Below, one piece after another: positions 1-6,723 of a DNA stretch of 11,645 bases (within the stretch, counting starts at the first letter, position 1; each line of letters begins with the position of its first letter). Source of the DNA: JAWXBM01 sp034440115. GTDB lineage: Bacteria > Pseudomonadota > Gammaproteobacteria > Xanthomonadales > SZUA-36. The stretch covers positions 1 through 11,645 of the forward strand of contig JAWXBM010000069.1 in assembly GCA_034440115.1 (NCBI GenBank). Reading direction: 5' to 3'. The notes beneath the pieces were generated by a model. The model searched no databases. It was not told the DNA's origin and saw nothing but the letters and a program-made list of their open reading frames with translations. Position numbers and translations under genes: made by a program.

Positions 1-45
1 CCCTCCAACCTGAGTGAAAGCCTGTGGGGTGATGAAAAACCATGA
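1..45 (+). CDS. hipB: HipB-like antitoxin, C-terminal end only (partial)
   Basis: The window opens inside a reading frame whose last residues are PSNLSESLWGDEKP, followed by TGA at 43-45. The stop overlaps the ATG of hipA (42-44) as ATGA, the translationally coupled junction typical of hipBA operons. HipB proteins are short HTH antitoxins that bind HipA and repress the operon. Only 14 residues are visible and none belongs to the HTH, so the identity rests on position, overlap and the acidic/aromatic tail. The rest of the gene lies upstream of the window. Confidence 0.6.
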   Translation, partial: PSNLSESLWGDEKP

Positions 46-1337
46 CCACGGCTGCGGTGAACCTTTGGGGCACCACGATAGGTTACGTGTCCATGGGTAC
101 AGCTGAGCGCTTTGCGCGATTTGAATACGACCCGGCGTTTGCCGCGCGCGGGGTTGAGCTAGCGCCTTTGGTATTGCCGCTCAAGGCACACCAGATTTAC
201 CAGTTCCCGGATTTACCCAAGCACAGTTTTTATGGCCTGCCCGGGCTTCTGGCGGACAGCCTGCCCGACAAATATGGCAACAAGTTGATCGACGTATGGC
301 TGGCACAGCAAGGCCGAACCCCAGATTCCTTCAACGCCGTGGACCGGCTGTGCTACACCGGCAAACGCGCCATGGGAGCCCTGGAGTTTGAGCCGGCGCA
401 GGCGAATGTTGCTGCCGCTGACAAATCGCTGGAAGTCGGTGAGTTGCTTGAATTGGCCGCATTGGCGTTCACCAGCAAAGCGGGTTTGAAAACCCGACTG
501 GACGGAACCGGCAGTGAGCAGGGACTGCTGGACATACTCAGCGTTGGTACCTCCGCCGGTGGCGCACGCGCCAAAGCGGTGATCGCGCTCAATCCCGAAA
601 CCATGGAAATTCGTTCCGGCCAACTGGAGTTACCGTCCGGCTTTGAGCATTGGCTGATCAAGTTTGATGGTGTGGCACTCAGCGGTGACTGGGGTGTGGC
701 GGATCCGGCCGGCTATGGCCTGCTGGAATATTCCTATTACCAAACCGCGCAGCAATGCGGTATCGACATAATGGAAAGCCAGCTACTGAGCGAAAATGGC
801 CGCCATCACTTCATGACCCGCCGATTCGATCGTGGACCGGATGGCAGCAAGCACTTCGTTCAAACCTTTGCTGCACTGGCGCATTTCGATTACTGGCAAA
901 GCGGCTACTATTCCTACGAACAATTGTTCATGACCATGAAGCAACTGGCCATTTCGCAGCCCGACCTGGAACAGCAGTTTCGCCGCGTCGTGTTTAATCT
1001 GGTGGGCTGTAACCAGGACGACCATGTGAAGAATTTTGCTTTCCTGATGGACCGGCAGGGTCAATGGAGCATCTCTCCAGCCTATGATTTATGTCACTCC
1101 GAAGGCAGCGATTTCACCCGCCATCATCAACTCAGTATCAACGGCAAAACCCATGGTTTTGATCGCGGCGATATCAAGCACATGGCGGAATACGTGGGCT
1201 TACCGCGCGGGCGAGACAAGCTCATCCTTGATGAAGTGGTCGAAGCTTTTTCCGGCTGGCTAAAACGGGCTGATGAATTGGCCATTCCAACTTCTGTGCA
1301 GCAACACGTACAGCGGACTTTACGTCTGAATTGGTAA
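42..1337 (+). CDS. hipA: HipA-family serine/threonine kinase toxin
   Basis: A complete 431-residue protein, close to the usual 420-440 of HipA. HipA toxins are cytosolic kinases; E. coli HipA phosphorylates glutamyl-tRNA synthetase, halting translation and promoting persistence. The N-terminal subdomain (about 1-110) carries LPGLLADSLPDKYG at 66-79. Then come a glycine-rich loop SVGTSAGGARAK (167-178), the ATP-contacting lysine in HWLIKFDG (203-210), the catalytic loop NQDDHVKN (324-331) and the metal-binding ISPAYDL (344-350, the DFG equivalent). All key residues are present, so the enzyme should be active. The start is set by the ATGA overlap with hipB, which implies coupled translation. 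The gene ends 19 bp from the convergent ilvH stop. Its target cannot be told from the sequence. Confidence 0.93.
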   Translation: MTTAAVNLWGTTIGYVSMGTAERFARFEYDPAFAARGVELAPLVLPLKAHQIYQFPDLPKHSFYGLPGLLADSLPDKYGNKLIDVWLAQQGRTPDSFNAVDRLCYTGKRAMGALEFEPAQANVAAADKSLEVGELLELAALAFTSKAGLKTRLDGTGSEQGLLDILSVGTSAGGARAKAVIALNPETMEIRSGQLELPSGFEHWLIKFDGVALSGDWGVADPAGYGLLEYSYYQTAQQCGIDIMESQLLSENGRHHFMTRRFDRGPDGSKHFVQTFAALAHFDYWQSGYYSYEQLFMTMKQLAISQPDLEQQFRRVVFNLVGCNQDDHVKNFAFLMDRQGQWSISPAYDLCHSEGSDFTRHHQLSINGKTHGFDRGDIKHMAEYVGLPRGRDKLILDEVVEAFSGWLKRADELAIPTSVQQHVQRTLRLNW

Positions 1338-1356
1338 AAGGCAGGGCGCTTATGCC

Positions 1357-1854
1357 TCAGCGGTTTCTCAGCACCTGTTCACCGCGCGAGATGGCCATGG
1401 CGCCACTGCGAACCACGGCAAGAATTTCAGCGCAGCCGCTCACCGACTCGATGAATTCATCAATAAATTCATTAGGGCCAGTCATCTCAAGTGTGAAATT
1501 GTCCGGGCTGTCATCCAGCACTCGTATGTCGTTGGCTTCAATCAGCTCATTAATGCGCTGGCTCTTGCCCTTATCAACCTTGACCTTCACCAGCAGTAAT
1601 TCCCGCTCGATGTGATCGTCCAGCGTCATGTCGGCAATCTTGACCACATCCACCAGCTTGGCCAGCTGCTTGGTGATTTGTGTAATCACGTCATCAGAAC
1701 CGCGTGTAACCAGCGTCAAGCGTGATAACTCCACGTGCTCGGTTGGCGCCACACTCAGAGATTCGATGTTATAGCCACGGGAGGAAAACAGGGCCGCAAC
1801 CCGCGCCAAGGCGCCAGCTTCATTCTGGAGGATGATGGATACGATGTGTCGCAT
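1357..1854 (-). CDS. ilvH: Acetolactate synthase small (regulatory) subunit
   Basis: A 165-residue protein beginning MRHIVSIILQNEAGALARVA and continuing with GYNIESLSVAPTEH, the hallmark of the N-terminal ACT domain of IlvH (about 1-75). The C-terminal domain ends in AILAVVRSGAMAISRG, also typical. IlvH binds valine and activates and feedback-inhibits the catalytic subunit in the first common step of valine, leucine and isoleucine synthesis. The ATG at 1852-1854 was chosen because family members begin at MRHI/MRRI; the frame stays open about 39 codons upstream, but that part is translated tandem repeat. The gene is on the minus strand, divergent from the large-subunit gene, whereas ilvI-ilvH is normally one operon in that order. 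No strong ribosome-binding site is visible. Confidence 0.93.
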   Translation of the reverse strand: MRHIVSIILQNEAGALARVAALFSSRGYNIESLSVAPTEHVELSRLTLVTRGSDDVITQITKQLAKLVDVVKIADMTLDDHIERELLLVKVKVDKGKSQRINELIEANDIRVLDDSPDNFTLEMTGPNEFIDEFIESVSGCAEILAVVRSGAMAISRGEQVLRNR

Positions 1855-2110
1855 AGCGTTTGAATGGTAGTCACAGTGAGATTCACCCTCATGGTGGCTG
1901 AGTTTCCAAGCGAGTGCAATAACTCTGGGCAATAACTCTGGGCAATAACTCTGGGCAATACCACTGGGCAATATGCCCTCGGCAATGTGCTCTCTTGCAA
2001 TGTGTACATGATTGCCTGAAACTGGAATGTCACGCGCCTGAGCCCCGGGCTACGAAACCCCGCAAGTCGCGGAAAGCGTGGATAAATCAAATAGCACAGG
2101 CATTACAGAA
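1855..2110. promoter_or_regulatory. Shared intergenic control region of ilvH and ilvB
   Basis: These 256 bp must hold the promoters of both divergent genes. Besides the 13-bp repeats it contains an 11-bp palindrome, AGCCCCGGGCT (2041-2051), and a small hairpin, CCGC/GCGG (2060-2063 with 2069-2072), both just upstream of ilvB. I saw no leader peptide rich in branched-chain codons and no clear attenuator. The -35/-10 boxes were not convincing enough to place. Confidence 0.4.
1916..2009 (+). repeat. Degenerate 13-bp tandem repeat in the ilvH/ilvB intergenic region
   Basis: Three identical 13-bp units (GCAATAACTCTGG at 1916, 1929 and 1942) are followed by GCAATACCACTGG at 1955. More diverged, slightly longer units begin GCAATA or GCAATG at 1968, 1982 and 1997. 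The array lies between two divergent genes, where promoters and operators are expected. The exact first three copies suggest recent slippage. It could be a neutral minisatellite or repeated binding sites; the sequence does not decide. Confidence 0.85.
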
Positions 2111-3985
2111 ATGACGCAGGCCCAGCTTAAATCAGAAACCAGTAAACACCCCTTGCCACATCCCCCGCCGCACCCCTTATCGGGCAAATTCATGTCTGGT
2201 GCCGAGATCATCGTGCAGGTTTTGGCCGATGAAGGTGTGGATCTTATTTTTGGTTACAGTGGCGGCGCCATTTTGCCCACCTACGATGCGGTGTTCCGCT
2301 ATAACACCGACAATGCCAAAGCCGATGGTGGCGAACCCATGCCGCTGATTGTGCCTGCGAACGAGCAGGGCGCAGGCTTTATGGCCGCCGGTTATGCCCG
2401 CGCCAGCGGCAAAGTCGGCGTGGTGATGGTCACTTCCGGCCCGGGCGCCACCAATACCGTTACGCCTATACGTGATTGCATGGCGGATTCCACCCCAATA
2501 GTGGTGCTTTGCGGGCAGGTGCCGACTTACGCTATTGGTACGGATGCTTTCCAGGAGGCACCGGTTTCCAGCTGCCTGGGTCCGGTTTCCAAGCACACCT
2601 TCCTGGTCACCGATCCGGAACGTCTGGAAGCCACCCTTCGCACTGCTTTTGAAATAGCCCGCAGCGGCCGACCTGGCCCGGTGGTGGTCGATTTACCCAA
2701 AGACGTACAGAACTGGACCGGTGTTTTTCGCGGTGAAGGCCTGTTGCCCGTGCGCGGTTACCGCCAACGCATACGCGTGGTGCAGGATCAGCGCCTGAGT
2801 GAAAAAAGCTGCGCCGAATTTTTTGAGTTGCTGGAAGACAGCGAACGGCCACTGATTTATGCCGGTGGCGGCGTGATTAACGCCAACGCCAGCGCTGCGT
2901 TGCGCGATTTTTCCAAAGCATTTTCCATTCCCGTGACCACCACTTTGATGGGCATAGGTGCGGTTGATACCACCGAAGACTTGTCATTGAAGATGTTGGG
3001 CATGCACGGCACAGCCCACGCTAACTATGCGGTGGAAGATTGTGATTTTCTGATTGCGGTAGGTGCACGTTTTGATGATCGCGTGGCCGGTGTGCCCGAT
3101 CGCTTTGCCCCCAAGGCCAAGAAGATTGCGCACTTCGATATCGACCCATCCGAAATCGGCAAAGTCAAAGCAGTGGATTGGCATCACGTGGGCTTGTTGG
3201 ATAAAGACCTGCCTATACTCACCGCGTATGGCCGCAAGCAACAGTTCAAGCGCGATTACAGCGAGTGGCACGGCGAGATTGCTGCACTGAAGCAAACCTA
3301 TGCCATGAATTACGACCGTGAATCGGATTTGATTCAGCCCTATGCCGTAATCGAAGCCATCAACGAAATCACCGATGGCAATGCCATCATCTCCACCGGC
3401 GTAGGCCAGCACCAGATGTGGGCCGCGCAGTATTTTGATTTCCGCCAGCCACGCCTGTGGCTCACCTCTGGCAGCATGGGCACCATGGGCTTTGGCCTGC
3501 CCGCCGCCATCGGCGCACAGTTTGCCTGCCCCGACAAGTTAGTGATCGACGTAGATGGCGACGCCAGCATCCGCATGAACCTGGGTGAGCTGGAAACCGC
3601 TACCAGCTACGATCTGCCCGTGAAAGTGCTGGTACTGAACAACTACGGCGACGGCATGGTCAAGCAATGGCAGAAGCTGTACTACAAAGGACGACTCTCC
3701 GGCAGCGATAAATCCCTGCGCAAGAAAGACTTCATCAAAGCCGCCGAAGCCGACGGCTTCGAGTTCGCCAAGCGCCTGGAGAACAAGGCTGACGTACAAA
3801 CCATCGTACGCGAATGGCTGGAATTCAAAGGCCCCGCCTTCCTCGAAGTCATCATCGACCCGGACGCCGGCGTTTACCCGATGGTTGGGCCTGGCCTTAG
3901 TTACGATCAGATGATCACTGGTGATTTTATTCCCACCCGTCAGCAGGTTAATGCTGAGGATATTGATGGGTCGTCGATGTTTTGA
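2111..3985 (+). CDS. ilvB: Acetolactate synthase large (catalytic) subunit
   Basis: A thiamine-diphosphate enzyme that condenses two pyruvates to acetolactate, or pyruvate with 2-ketobutyrate to acetohydroxybutyrate. It is 624 residues from the ATG at 2111, longer than the usual 550-590 because of a proline/histidine-rich N-terminus. Visible landmarks: FGYSGGAILPTYDA; the catalytic glutamate in VPANEQGAGFMAAGYARASG (about residue 85); SGPGATN; GARFDDRVAG in the central FAD-binding domain; and the ThDP motif DVDGDASIRMN running to VLVLNN (about 480-511), then MVKQWQ. GTG (2078) and ATG (2192) are alternative starts; the conserved domain begins at the last. The segment after the ThDP motif (YYKGRLSGSDKSLRKKDFIKAAEADGF) and QEAPVSSCLGPVSKH differ from the common enterobacterial IlvI and, from memory, resemble a subclade found in Verrucomicrobia/Planctomycetes. 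The gene is divergent from its presumed partner ilvH. Confidence 0.93.
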   Translation: MTQAQLKSETSKHPLPHPPPHPLSGKFMSGAEIIVQVLADEGVDLIFGYSGGAILPTYDAVFRYNTDNAKADGGEPMPLIVPANEQGAGFMAAGYARASGKVGVVMVTSGPGATNTVTPIRDCMADSTPIVVLCGQVPTYAIGTDAFQEAPVSSCLGPVSKHTFLVTDPERLEATLRTAFEIARSGRPGPVVVDLPKDVQNWTGVFRGEGLLPVRGYRQRIRVVQDQRLSEKSCAEFFELLEDSERPLIYAGGGVINANASAALRDFSKAFSIPVTTTLMGIGAVDTTEDLSLKMLGMHGTAHANYAVEDCDFLIAVGARFDDRVAGVPDRFAPKAKKIAHFDIDPSEIGKVKAVDWHHVGLLDKDLPILTAYGRKQQFKRDYSEWHGEIAALKQTYAMNYDRESDLIQPYAVIEAINEITDGNAIISTGVGQHQMWAAQYFDFRQPRLWLTSGSMGTMGFGLPAAIGAQFACPDKLVIDVDGDASIRMNLGELETATSYDLPVKVLVLNNYGDGMVKQWQKLYYKGRLSGSDKSLRKKDFIKAAEADGFEFAKRLENKADVQTIVREWLEFKGPAFLEVIIDPDAGVYPMVGPGLSYDQMITGDFIPTRQQVNAEDIDGSSMF

Positions 3986-4148
3986 GGTGTTCATGTTTTG
4001 TGCGTTATCAGCAGTTAACAGAGCAGAAGTCTTGTTAACGAGCACTTTAGATAGTTGCAATTAACTGATTTATTGCGGGTTTTGTAGAATGATGAAGCAG
4101 ATTCCGGTCTTTAAACGCCTTAACACCACAGTTTCCACATAATTGTAG
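3986..4148. other. Gap between ilvB and the first integron cassette, with a stem-loop
   Basis: No gene is seen here. An imperfect stem-loop at 4014-4039 pairs GTTAACAGA with TCTTGTTAAC; it could be a weak ilvB terminator, but no T-run follows directly. A second copy of the theme, TTAACTG, lies at 4065-4071. A functional integron would have its attI site here. I cannot recognise one, and no intI gene lies upstream. Confidence 0.35.
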
Positions 4149-4170
4149 TTAGCCGGCAGGAGAAGATTAG

Positions 4171-4770
4171 GTGCCAGATTTAAAACCAAATTTGTTGCTA
4201 GGCCGTTGCCCTCATTGCTCAGTAGCCAACCCAAATTTGCATCGGCAACATCTCCTCGAAACAGCAGACCACGGTGGTGCGAACAAGCGAGTTTGGGGGA
4301 TATACGTTTGCGGACGGTGTGGCGGTGTGGTTTCTGCATCAGCGCCCGGTCACAATCACGCTGTGCTGGAGTATTTCCCGGCGTCACGCTCTATTAATGA
4401 TGAGCTTCCCGAACGCCCAAAAGCATATCTGCGGCAAGCTTTAGAGAGCCTTCATGCACCCGCAGGCGCGGTAATGTTGGCTGCGAGTGCCGTTGACGCA
4501 ATGCAAAAGGTAAAGGGCTTGAGCGAAGGGTCGCTCTACGCGCGGATCGAAAAGGCCGCGGAAGTCAATTTGATTACGGACGATATGTCGAAATGGGCGC
4601 ACGAGGTTCGCCTTGACGCTAATGATCAACGGCATGCCGACGAAGCAGCAGACTTACCCACTGAAGAAGATGCATCAAGAGTTTTAGATTTCGCATCGGC
4701 TCTAGGTGAAATACTTTTCGTCTTGCCCAAGAGGGTGCAGCGTGGAATCGAACGTGCAGCTGCCGGCTAA
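4171..4770 (+). CDS. Zinc-ribbon and DUF4145 domain protein in cassette 1
   Basis: A 199-residue protein. Two cysteine pairs, CPHC (13-16) and CGRC (47-50), form a zinc ribbon. From about residue 87 comes a mostly helical region with the DUF4145 pattern: AYLRQALESLHAPAGAVML, then SLYARIEKAAE, then WAHEVRLDANDQRHAD (142-157). DUF4145 occurs in cassette proteins and beside restriction/defence genes; its biochemical role is unknown to me. The GTG start is supported by AGGAG at 4158-4162, eight bases upstream. The stop codon lies within the first attC half-site, as is usual for cassette genes. It has no promoter of its own that I can see. Confidence 0.8.
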   Translation: MPDLKPNLLLGRCPHCSVANPNLHRQHLLETADHGGANKRVWGIYVCGRCGGVVSASAPGHNHAVLEYFPASRSINDELPERPKAYLRQALESLHAPAGAVMLAASAVDAMQKVKGLSEGSLYARIEKAAEVNLITDDMSKWAHEVRLDANDQRHADEAADLPTEEDASRVLDFASALGEILFVLPKRVQRGIERAAAG

Positions 4771-4850
4771 CAAGGCGCTAAAGTTCGTTCCGGCCTTCGG
4801 CCTCCACCGGACGCGTGCTGCGCACGCGCCGCTTAGCTAAAACGTTATGT
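4765..4850 (+). repeat. attC1 recombination site (86 bp)
   Basis: The outer half-sites are GGCTAAC (4765-4771) and GTTATGT (4844-4850). The inner pair is GCTAAAG (about 4777) with CTTAGC (about 4832), complementary apart from one unpaired base, as expected for an attC folded on its bottom strand. The centre holds two further inverted repeats (GGCC/GGCC near 4793 and GCGTGC/GCACGC near 4813). An IntI integrase would cut between G4844 and T4845. Confidence 0.88.
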
Positions 4851-4886
4851 ACCCGTGACGCACTGATGTAGGATGTGAGGTCAAAT

Positions 4887-5345
4887 ATGGATGACAAACT
4901 GCTTATAGCACTGATCGCTGGCTCTTCTGCCTTGCTCGGCTCGCTGGTGCCAACCGTTGATGGGTACGTCAACAGCAAGAAACAACGTGCTTTCGAAATA
5001 CAGAAGACGCTTCTTGACAGGCAGAGACAGATATACTCTGACTTGATGCTGTCACTTCAAGAAATGATCAATTCACAGACGAATGCAGAACACTTCTTGG
5101 CGCTTCAGCGTGCTGTTTTACAAGTCGCAATCTACGGTGACAACGCCACTTCAGTAGCGCTGAATGAATATTATACGGCAATCTTTTCCTCTACTCAGCC
5201 AGGGGGAACTCCTTTGAAAAAGGAGAAGCATCAGGTTTACCAGAAGCGTGTACTGAACGGGATGCGTGCGCATCTGGGACTACAACCTTTACCGCTCTTC
5301 GAGATCGTGAGTTTTCGACCTCAGTCTAACCAAACCCGGACATAA
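4887..5345 (+). CDS. Small membrane-anchored protein of unknown function (cassette 2)
   Basis: A 152-residue protein starting MDDKLLIALIAGSSALLGSL, giving one hydrophobic N-terminal segment (about 5-27) and then a charged, helix-rich body (KKQRAFEIQKTLLDRQRQIYSDLMLSLQ). The layout, a single N-terminal membrane anchor with a cytoplasmic helical domain, is common among integron-cassette proteins whose function is not established. The ATG at 4887 is preferred over GTG at 4875 because TGAGG lies six bases before it. The stop TAA (5343-5345) falls inside attC2. No catalytic motif is visible. Confidence 0.75.
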   Translation: MDDKLLIALIAGSSALLGSLVPTVDGYVNSKKQRAFEIQKTLLDRQRQIYSDLMLSLQEMINSQTNAEHFLALQRAVLQVAIYGDNATSVALNEYYTAIFSSTQPGGTPLKKEKHQVYQKRVLNGMRAHLGLQPLPLFEIVSFRPQSNQTRT

Positions 5346-5398
5346 CAAGCCCCATGCACCGGACGTTGTAAACTGCGCCGGTGATGGCCGTGTTAGGC
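5340..5398 (+). repeat. attC2 recombination site (59 bp)
   Basis: This is a classic 59-base element. Half-site ACATAAC (5340-5346) and half-site GTTAGGC (5392-5398) flank an inverted repeat with CACCGG (5356-5361) facing GCCGGTG (5376-5382). The expected cut is between G5392 and T5393. It closes cassette 2 and joins it to cassette 3. Confidence 0.88.
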
Positions 5399-5407
5399 GT
5401 ACTCACA

Positions 5408-5686
5408 ATGTGCCGATTGATTAAAGGAATAGTGATTCTTGCGGCGATCGCTTTCGCAGTGAACAGATGGGTGCCATTATCAACGTTGCTGCACACCTCT
5501 TTGGAGGGAAGTTCAGGCAACTGTCGAATAAAGGGGAATATTAGCTTCACAACTGGGGAGCGTATCCACCATGTTCCGGGTGGCAAGTGGTATAACGAAA
5601 CAACAATAGACACTTCGCAAGGAGAGCGGTGGTTCTGCTCCGAAGAAGAGGCGCGTGCTGCGGGATGGCGGAGGTCTTATGAGTGA
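5408..5686 (+). CDS. Small ExoI-like protein with N-terminal membrane segment (cassette 3)
   Basis: A 92-residue protein beginning MCRLIKGIVILAAIAFAV, a likely signal anchor (about 5-20). The remainder carries CRIKGNISFTTGERIHHVPG and later GERWFCSEEEARAAGWRRS. This block is a widespread small domain seen alone or at the C-terminus of thermonuclease-like proteins, often annotated as succinoglycan biosynthesis ExoI-like. Two cysteines frame the domain and may pair outside the cytoplasm. The function is not known. The ATG at 5408 was chosen because the cassette itself only begins at 5393. The gene sits 10 bp after attC2 and its own attC is truncated downstream. Confidence 0.75.
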   Translation: MCRLIKGIVILAAIAFAVNRWVPLSTLLHTSLEGSSGNCRIKGNISFTTGERIHHVPGGKWYNETTIDTSQGERWFCSEEEARAAGWRRSYE

Positions 5687-5719
5687 ACTACCTTGGTTGG
5701 TGGGTATATTCTCGGATTC

Positions 5720-5730
5720 GCCCAACGAAT
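5720..5730 (+). repeat. attC3, first half-site only (truncated)
   Basis: GCCCAAC at 5720-5726 fits RYYYAAC and pairs with the third cassette's opening GTTAGGC apart from one G-T wobble. After CGAAT the sequence turns directly into the G-rich W repeat and no second half-site follows within the normal attC length. The array was therefore broken here. Confidence 0.6.
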
Positions 5731-5797
5731 ATTTGGGGTCAGAGTAGAAATTATGGGTCTTCCCCATTTGGAATAATTGGGGCCAGAGAAAAAACTC
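5731..5797 (+). repeat. Two copies of motif W with hairpins (W1, W2)
   Basis: W1 (5731-5755) has core TTTGGGGTCAGAGTA and W2 (5772-5797) has core AATTGGGGCCAGAGA. Between them ATGGG (5754-5758) can pair with CCCAT, or CCCCA (5762-5766) with TGGGG (5778-5782), so alternative hairpins are possible. A weaker third copy, TTTCGGTCAGAGCG, follows near 5824. The layout recalls REP-like sequences; no transposase is nearby. The strand is nominal. Confidence 0.65.
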
Positions 5798-5850
5798 ACA
5801 CTTTATTTCCGATGAGCCAACAATTTCGGTCAGAGCGCCATTTCTTGAGC

Positions 5851-5930
5851 GCAGGTAAAAAGCCTGCAGATTTCCGAGCAAAATACGGACATGCCAGCGG
5901 TTGCCTCTTTGCCAAACTGACACTTGCCTA
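5851..5930 (+). repeat. Structured repeat R, copy 1
   Basis: The first of four related elements. Shared core text is TAAAAAGCCTGCAGATTTCC followed by GAGCAAAATACGGACATGCC. Predicted pairings: GCAGG (5851-5855) with CCTGC (5863-5867); ATTT with AAAT around CCGAGCA; and outer AGGTAA (5853-5858) with TTGCCT (5924-5929). It is closest to copy 3 in its second half (AGCGGTTGCCTCTTTG). It lies about 110 bp upstream of the broken higB1. Confidence 0.8.
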
Positions 5931-6015
5931 TCCAGCTTGATACGAGGCCAGGACGAAATGCTTCCTTGAGTTTGAAAGAATTTCTCCTGCCCTGAATTTT
6001 GGTTGCTGGCCTTTT

Positions 6016-6033
6016 TATATCCGAACGGGTATA
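6016..6033. promoter_or_regulatory. Putative HigA operator upstream of higB1
   Basis: An inverted repeat, TATATCC (6016-6022) and GGGTATA (6027-6033), with a 4-bp spacer and one G-T mismatch, ends five bases before the ATG at 6039. TA operators of this family are AT-ended palindromes over the promoter, as also seen at the other HigBA locus here. Identification is by position and symmetry only. Confidence 0.45.
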
Positions 6034-6038
6034 TTTTA

Positions 6039-6223
6039 ATGACTGAAAAGCGCAAGTTGCTGAATTGGGAAGGCTCTTCCAAGAAGGACTTCAAGGATTT
6101 CCCTGTTTCGGTTCAGAAAGACCTGGGTATAGCGCTATTTGTTGTCCAGATGAGCCAGTGGAGTTGATCGAAAGGCGCTTAAAGGCAGTGCTCGCCCGAT
6201 ATGCGGAGAGTGGGAGAAATTGA
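6039..6223 (+). pseudogene. HigB-type toxin with an internal deletion
   Basis: The first frame (ATG 6039) reads MTEKRKLLNWEGSSKKDFKDF and continues to GIALFVVQ, the N-terminus of Gp49/HigB-like RelE-superfamily toxins. It then runs into a stop at 6165. A different frame from 6152 reads EPVELIERRLKAVLARYAESG to TGA at 6221-6223, the C-terminus of the same family. Roughly 50-60 central residues, including the RNA-binding and catalytic core, are missing and the two ends are out of frame. Intact relatives have about 100-120 residues. The original stop still overlaps the antitoxin ATG by one base, so the operon junction is preserved. The product cannot be an active mRNA interferase. Confidence 0.78.
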
Positions 6224-6543
6224 TGTCACGTAAAGAAAGCCCAGAAGGTACCGACAACGTATTGTCCGATCTTGGCTTCGATGACGCCGAGGAACTTTCG
6301 GCCAAGGTTATTCTTGCGATCAAGCTCAATGACCTGATTGACCAGCGCGGCCTGAGGCAGACTCAAACCGCTGACATCACTGGCATGACGCAGCCGAAGG
6401 TTTCTCAAGTGCGTCGCTACCAATTGCAGAACATCTCGCTCGAACGCCTGATGCAGGCGCTGGTTGCTTTTGACCAGCGAGTTGAAATTGTGGTGCGGGC
6501 AGCACGCCGCACACATGCAGCCGGAATCACTGTTGCTCGCTGA
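6223..6543 (+). CDS. HigA-type XRE-family antitoxin, toxin partner broken
   Basis: A 106-residue protein whose HTH (about 44-66) includes LRQTQTADITGMTQPKVSQV. The N-terminal DNVLSDLGFDDAEE resembles the NLFADLGFDEAEA of the antitoxin at 9966, so the two belong to one HigA subfamily. Such proteins neutralise the upstream HigB and repress the operon by binding a palindrome. The ATG at 6223 was chosen because it overlaps the toxin stop (TGATG) and follows GGGAG (6212-6216); a TTG just upstream is less likely. The gene looks complete even though its toxin is destroyed, so any remaining role would be DNA binding or cross-neutralisation of related toxins. Confidence 0.85.
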   Translation: MSRKESPEGTDNVLSDLGFDDAEELSAKVILAIKLNDLIDQRGLRQTQTADITGMTQPKVSQVRRYQLQNISLERLMQALVAFDQRVEIVVRAARRTHAAGITVAR

Positions 6544-6588
6544 CCAAAGGTGCAAAGTAGTCGGAACTTTTGTGTGTTACTTCAACTT

Positions 6589-6612
6589 TGATAATGGGGC
6601 CGGATACCATTG
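6589..6612 (+). repeat. Motif W, copy 3
   Basis: TGATAATGGGGCCGGATACC, nearly the same as copies 5 and 6 (ATGGGGCCGGATAC, ATGGGGCCGACTAC). It lies between higA1 and the hicAB module, in a 180-bp gap (6544-6723) that otherwise shows only the hicAB operator. Confidence 0.65.
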
Positions 6613-6676
6613 CGCACTAACGGTTGCTGAGCCGAGCCTGCATTCTTTGCCGATATCAAGTGCATGATATGGACGT

Positions 6677-6697
6677 TGTAACTAACTTTCAGTTACA
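6677..6697. promoter_or_regulatory. Putative HicB operator upstream of hicA
   Basis: A perfect 7-bp inverted repeat, TGTAACT (6677-6683) and AGTTACA (6691-6697), around a 7-bp spacer, 26 bp before the hicA ATG. TACACT at 6694-6699 could be a -10 box inside it. HicB proteins with a ribbon-helix-helix tail bind such palindromes and repress hicAB. Confidence 0.6.
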
Positions 6698-6723
6698 CTT
6701 TGGGTCTGACTAGTTGGCTAGAT

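Larger units (their letters stand above)
4149..5730 (+). mobile_element. Integron gene-cassette array lacking an integrase (CALIN-like), three cassettes
   Basis: The cassette boundaries are internally consistent. The first cassette opens at GTTAGCC (4148-4154), and its own attC begins with the exact reverse complement GGCTAAC (4765). The second opens at GTTATGT (4844-4850), and its attC begins with ACATAAC (5340). The third opens at GTTAGGC (5392-5398), and its expected partner appears as GCCCAAC (5720), one base off. Such pairing is the signature of true cassettes, where the two half-sites were joined in the circular form. Cassette 1 is 4149-4844 and cassette 2 is 4845-5392; cassette 3 starts at 5393 and its end is lost. 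All genes point the same way. No integrase or attI is in the window. Confidence 0.88.

Noticed and set aside
1855..1971. 39-residue N-terminal extension of ilvH
   Set aside because: The frame is open, but the extension is translated tandem repeat and control region, and IlvH proteins begin at MRHI/MRRI.
1916..2009. CRISPR-like array
   Set aside because: The units are 13 bp and directly contiguous, without spacers, and no cas genes are present; it is a simple tandem repeat.
2984..4060. Long minus-strand frames opposite ilvB
   Set aside because: They are shadows of the strongly conserved large-subunit gene and lack any family features.
4014..4148. attI site next to ilvB
   Set aside because: No integrase-binding pattern or intI gene could be recognised; GTTAAC repeats alone are self-complementary and not specific.
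5683..5940. Short plus-strand open frame between the cassettes and higB1
   Set aside because: It crosses motif W and repeat R, has no family resemblance and no ribosome-binding site.
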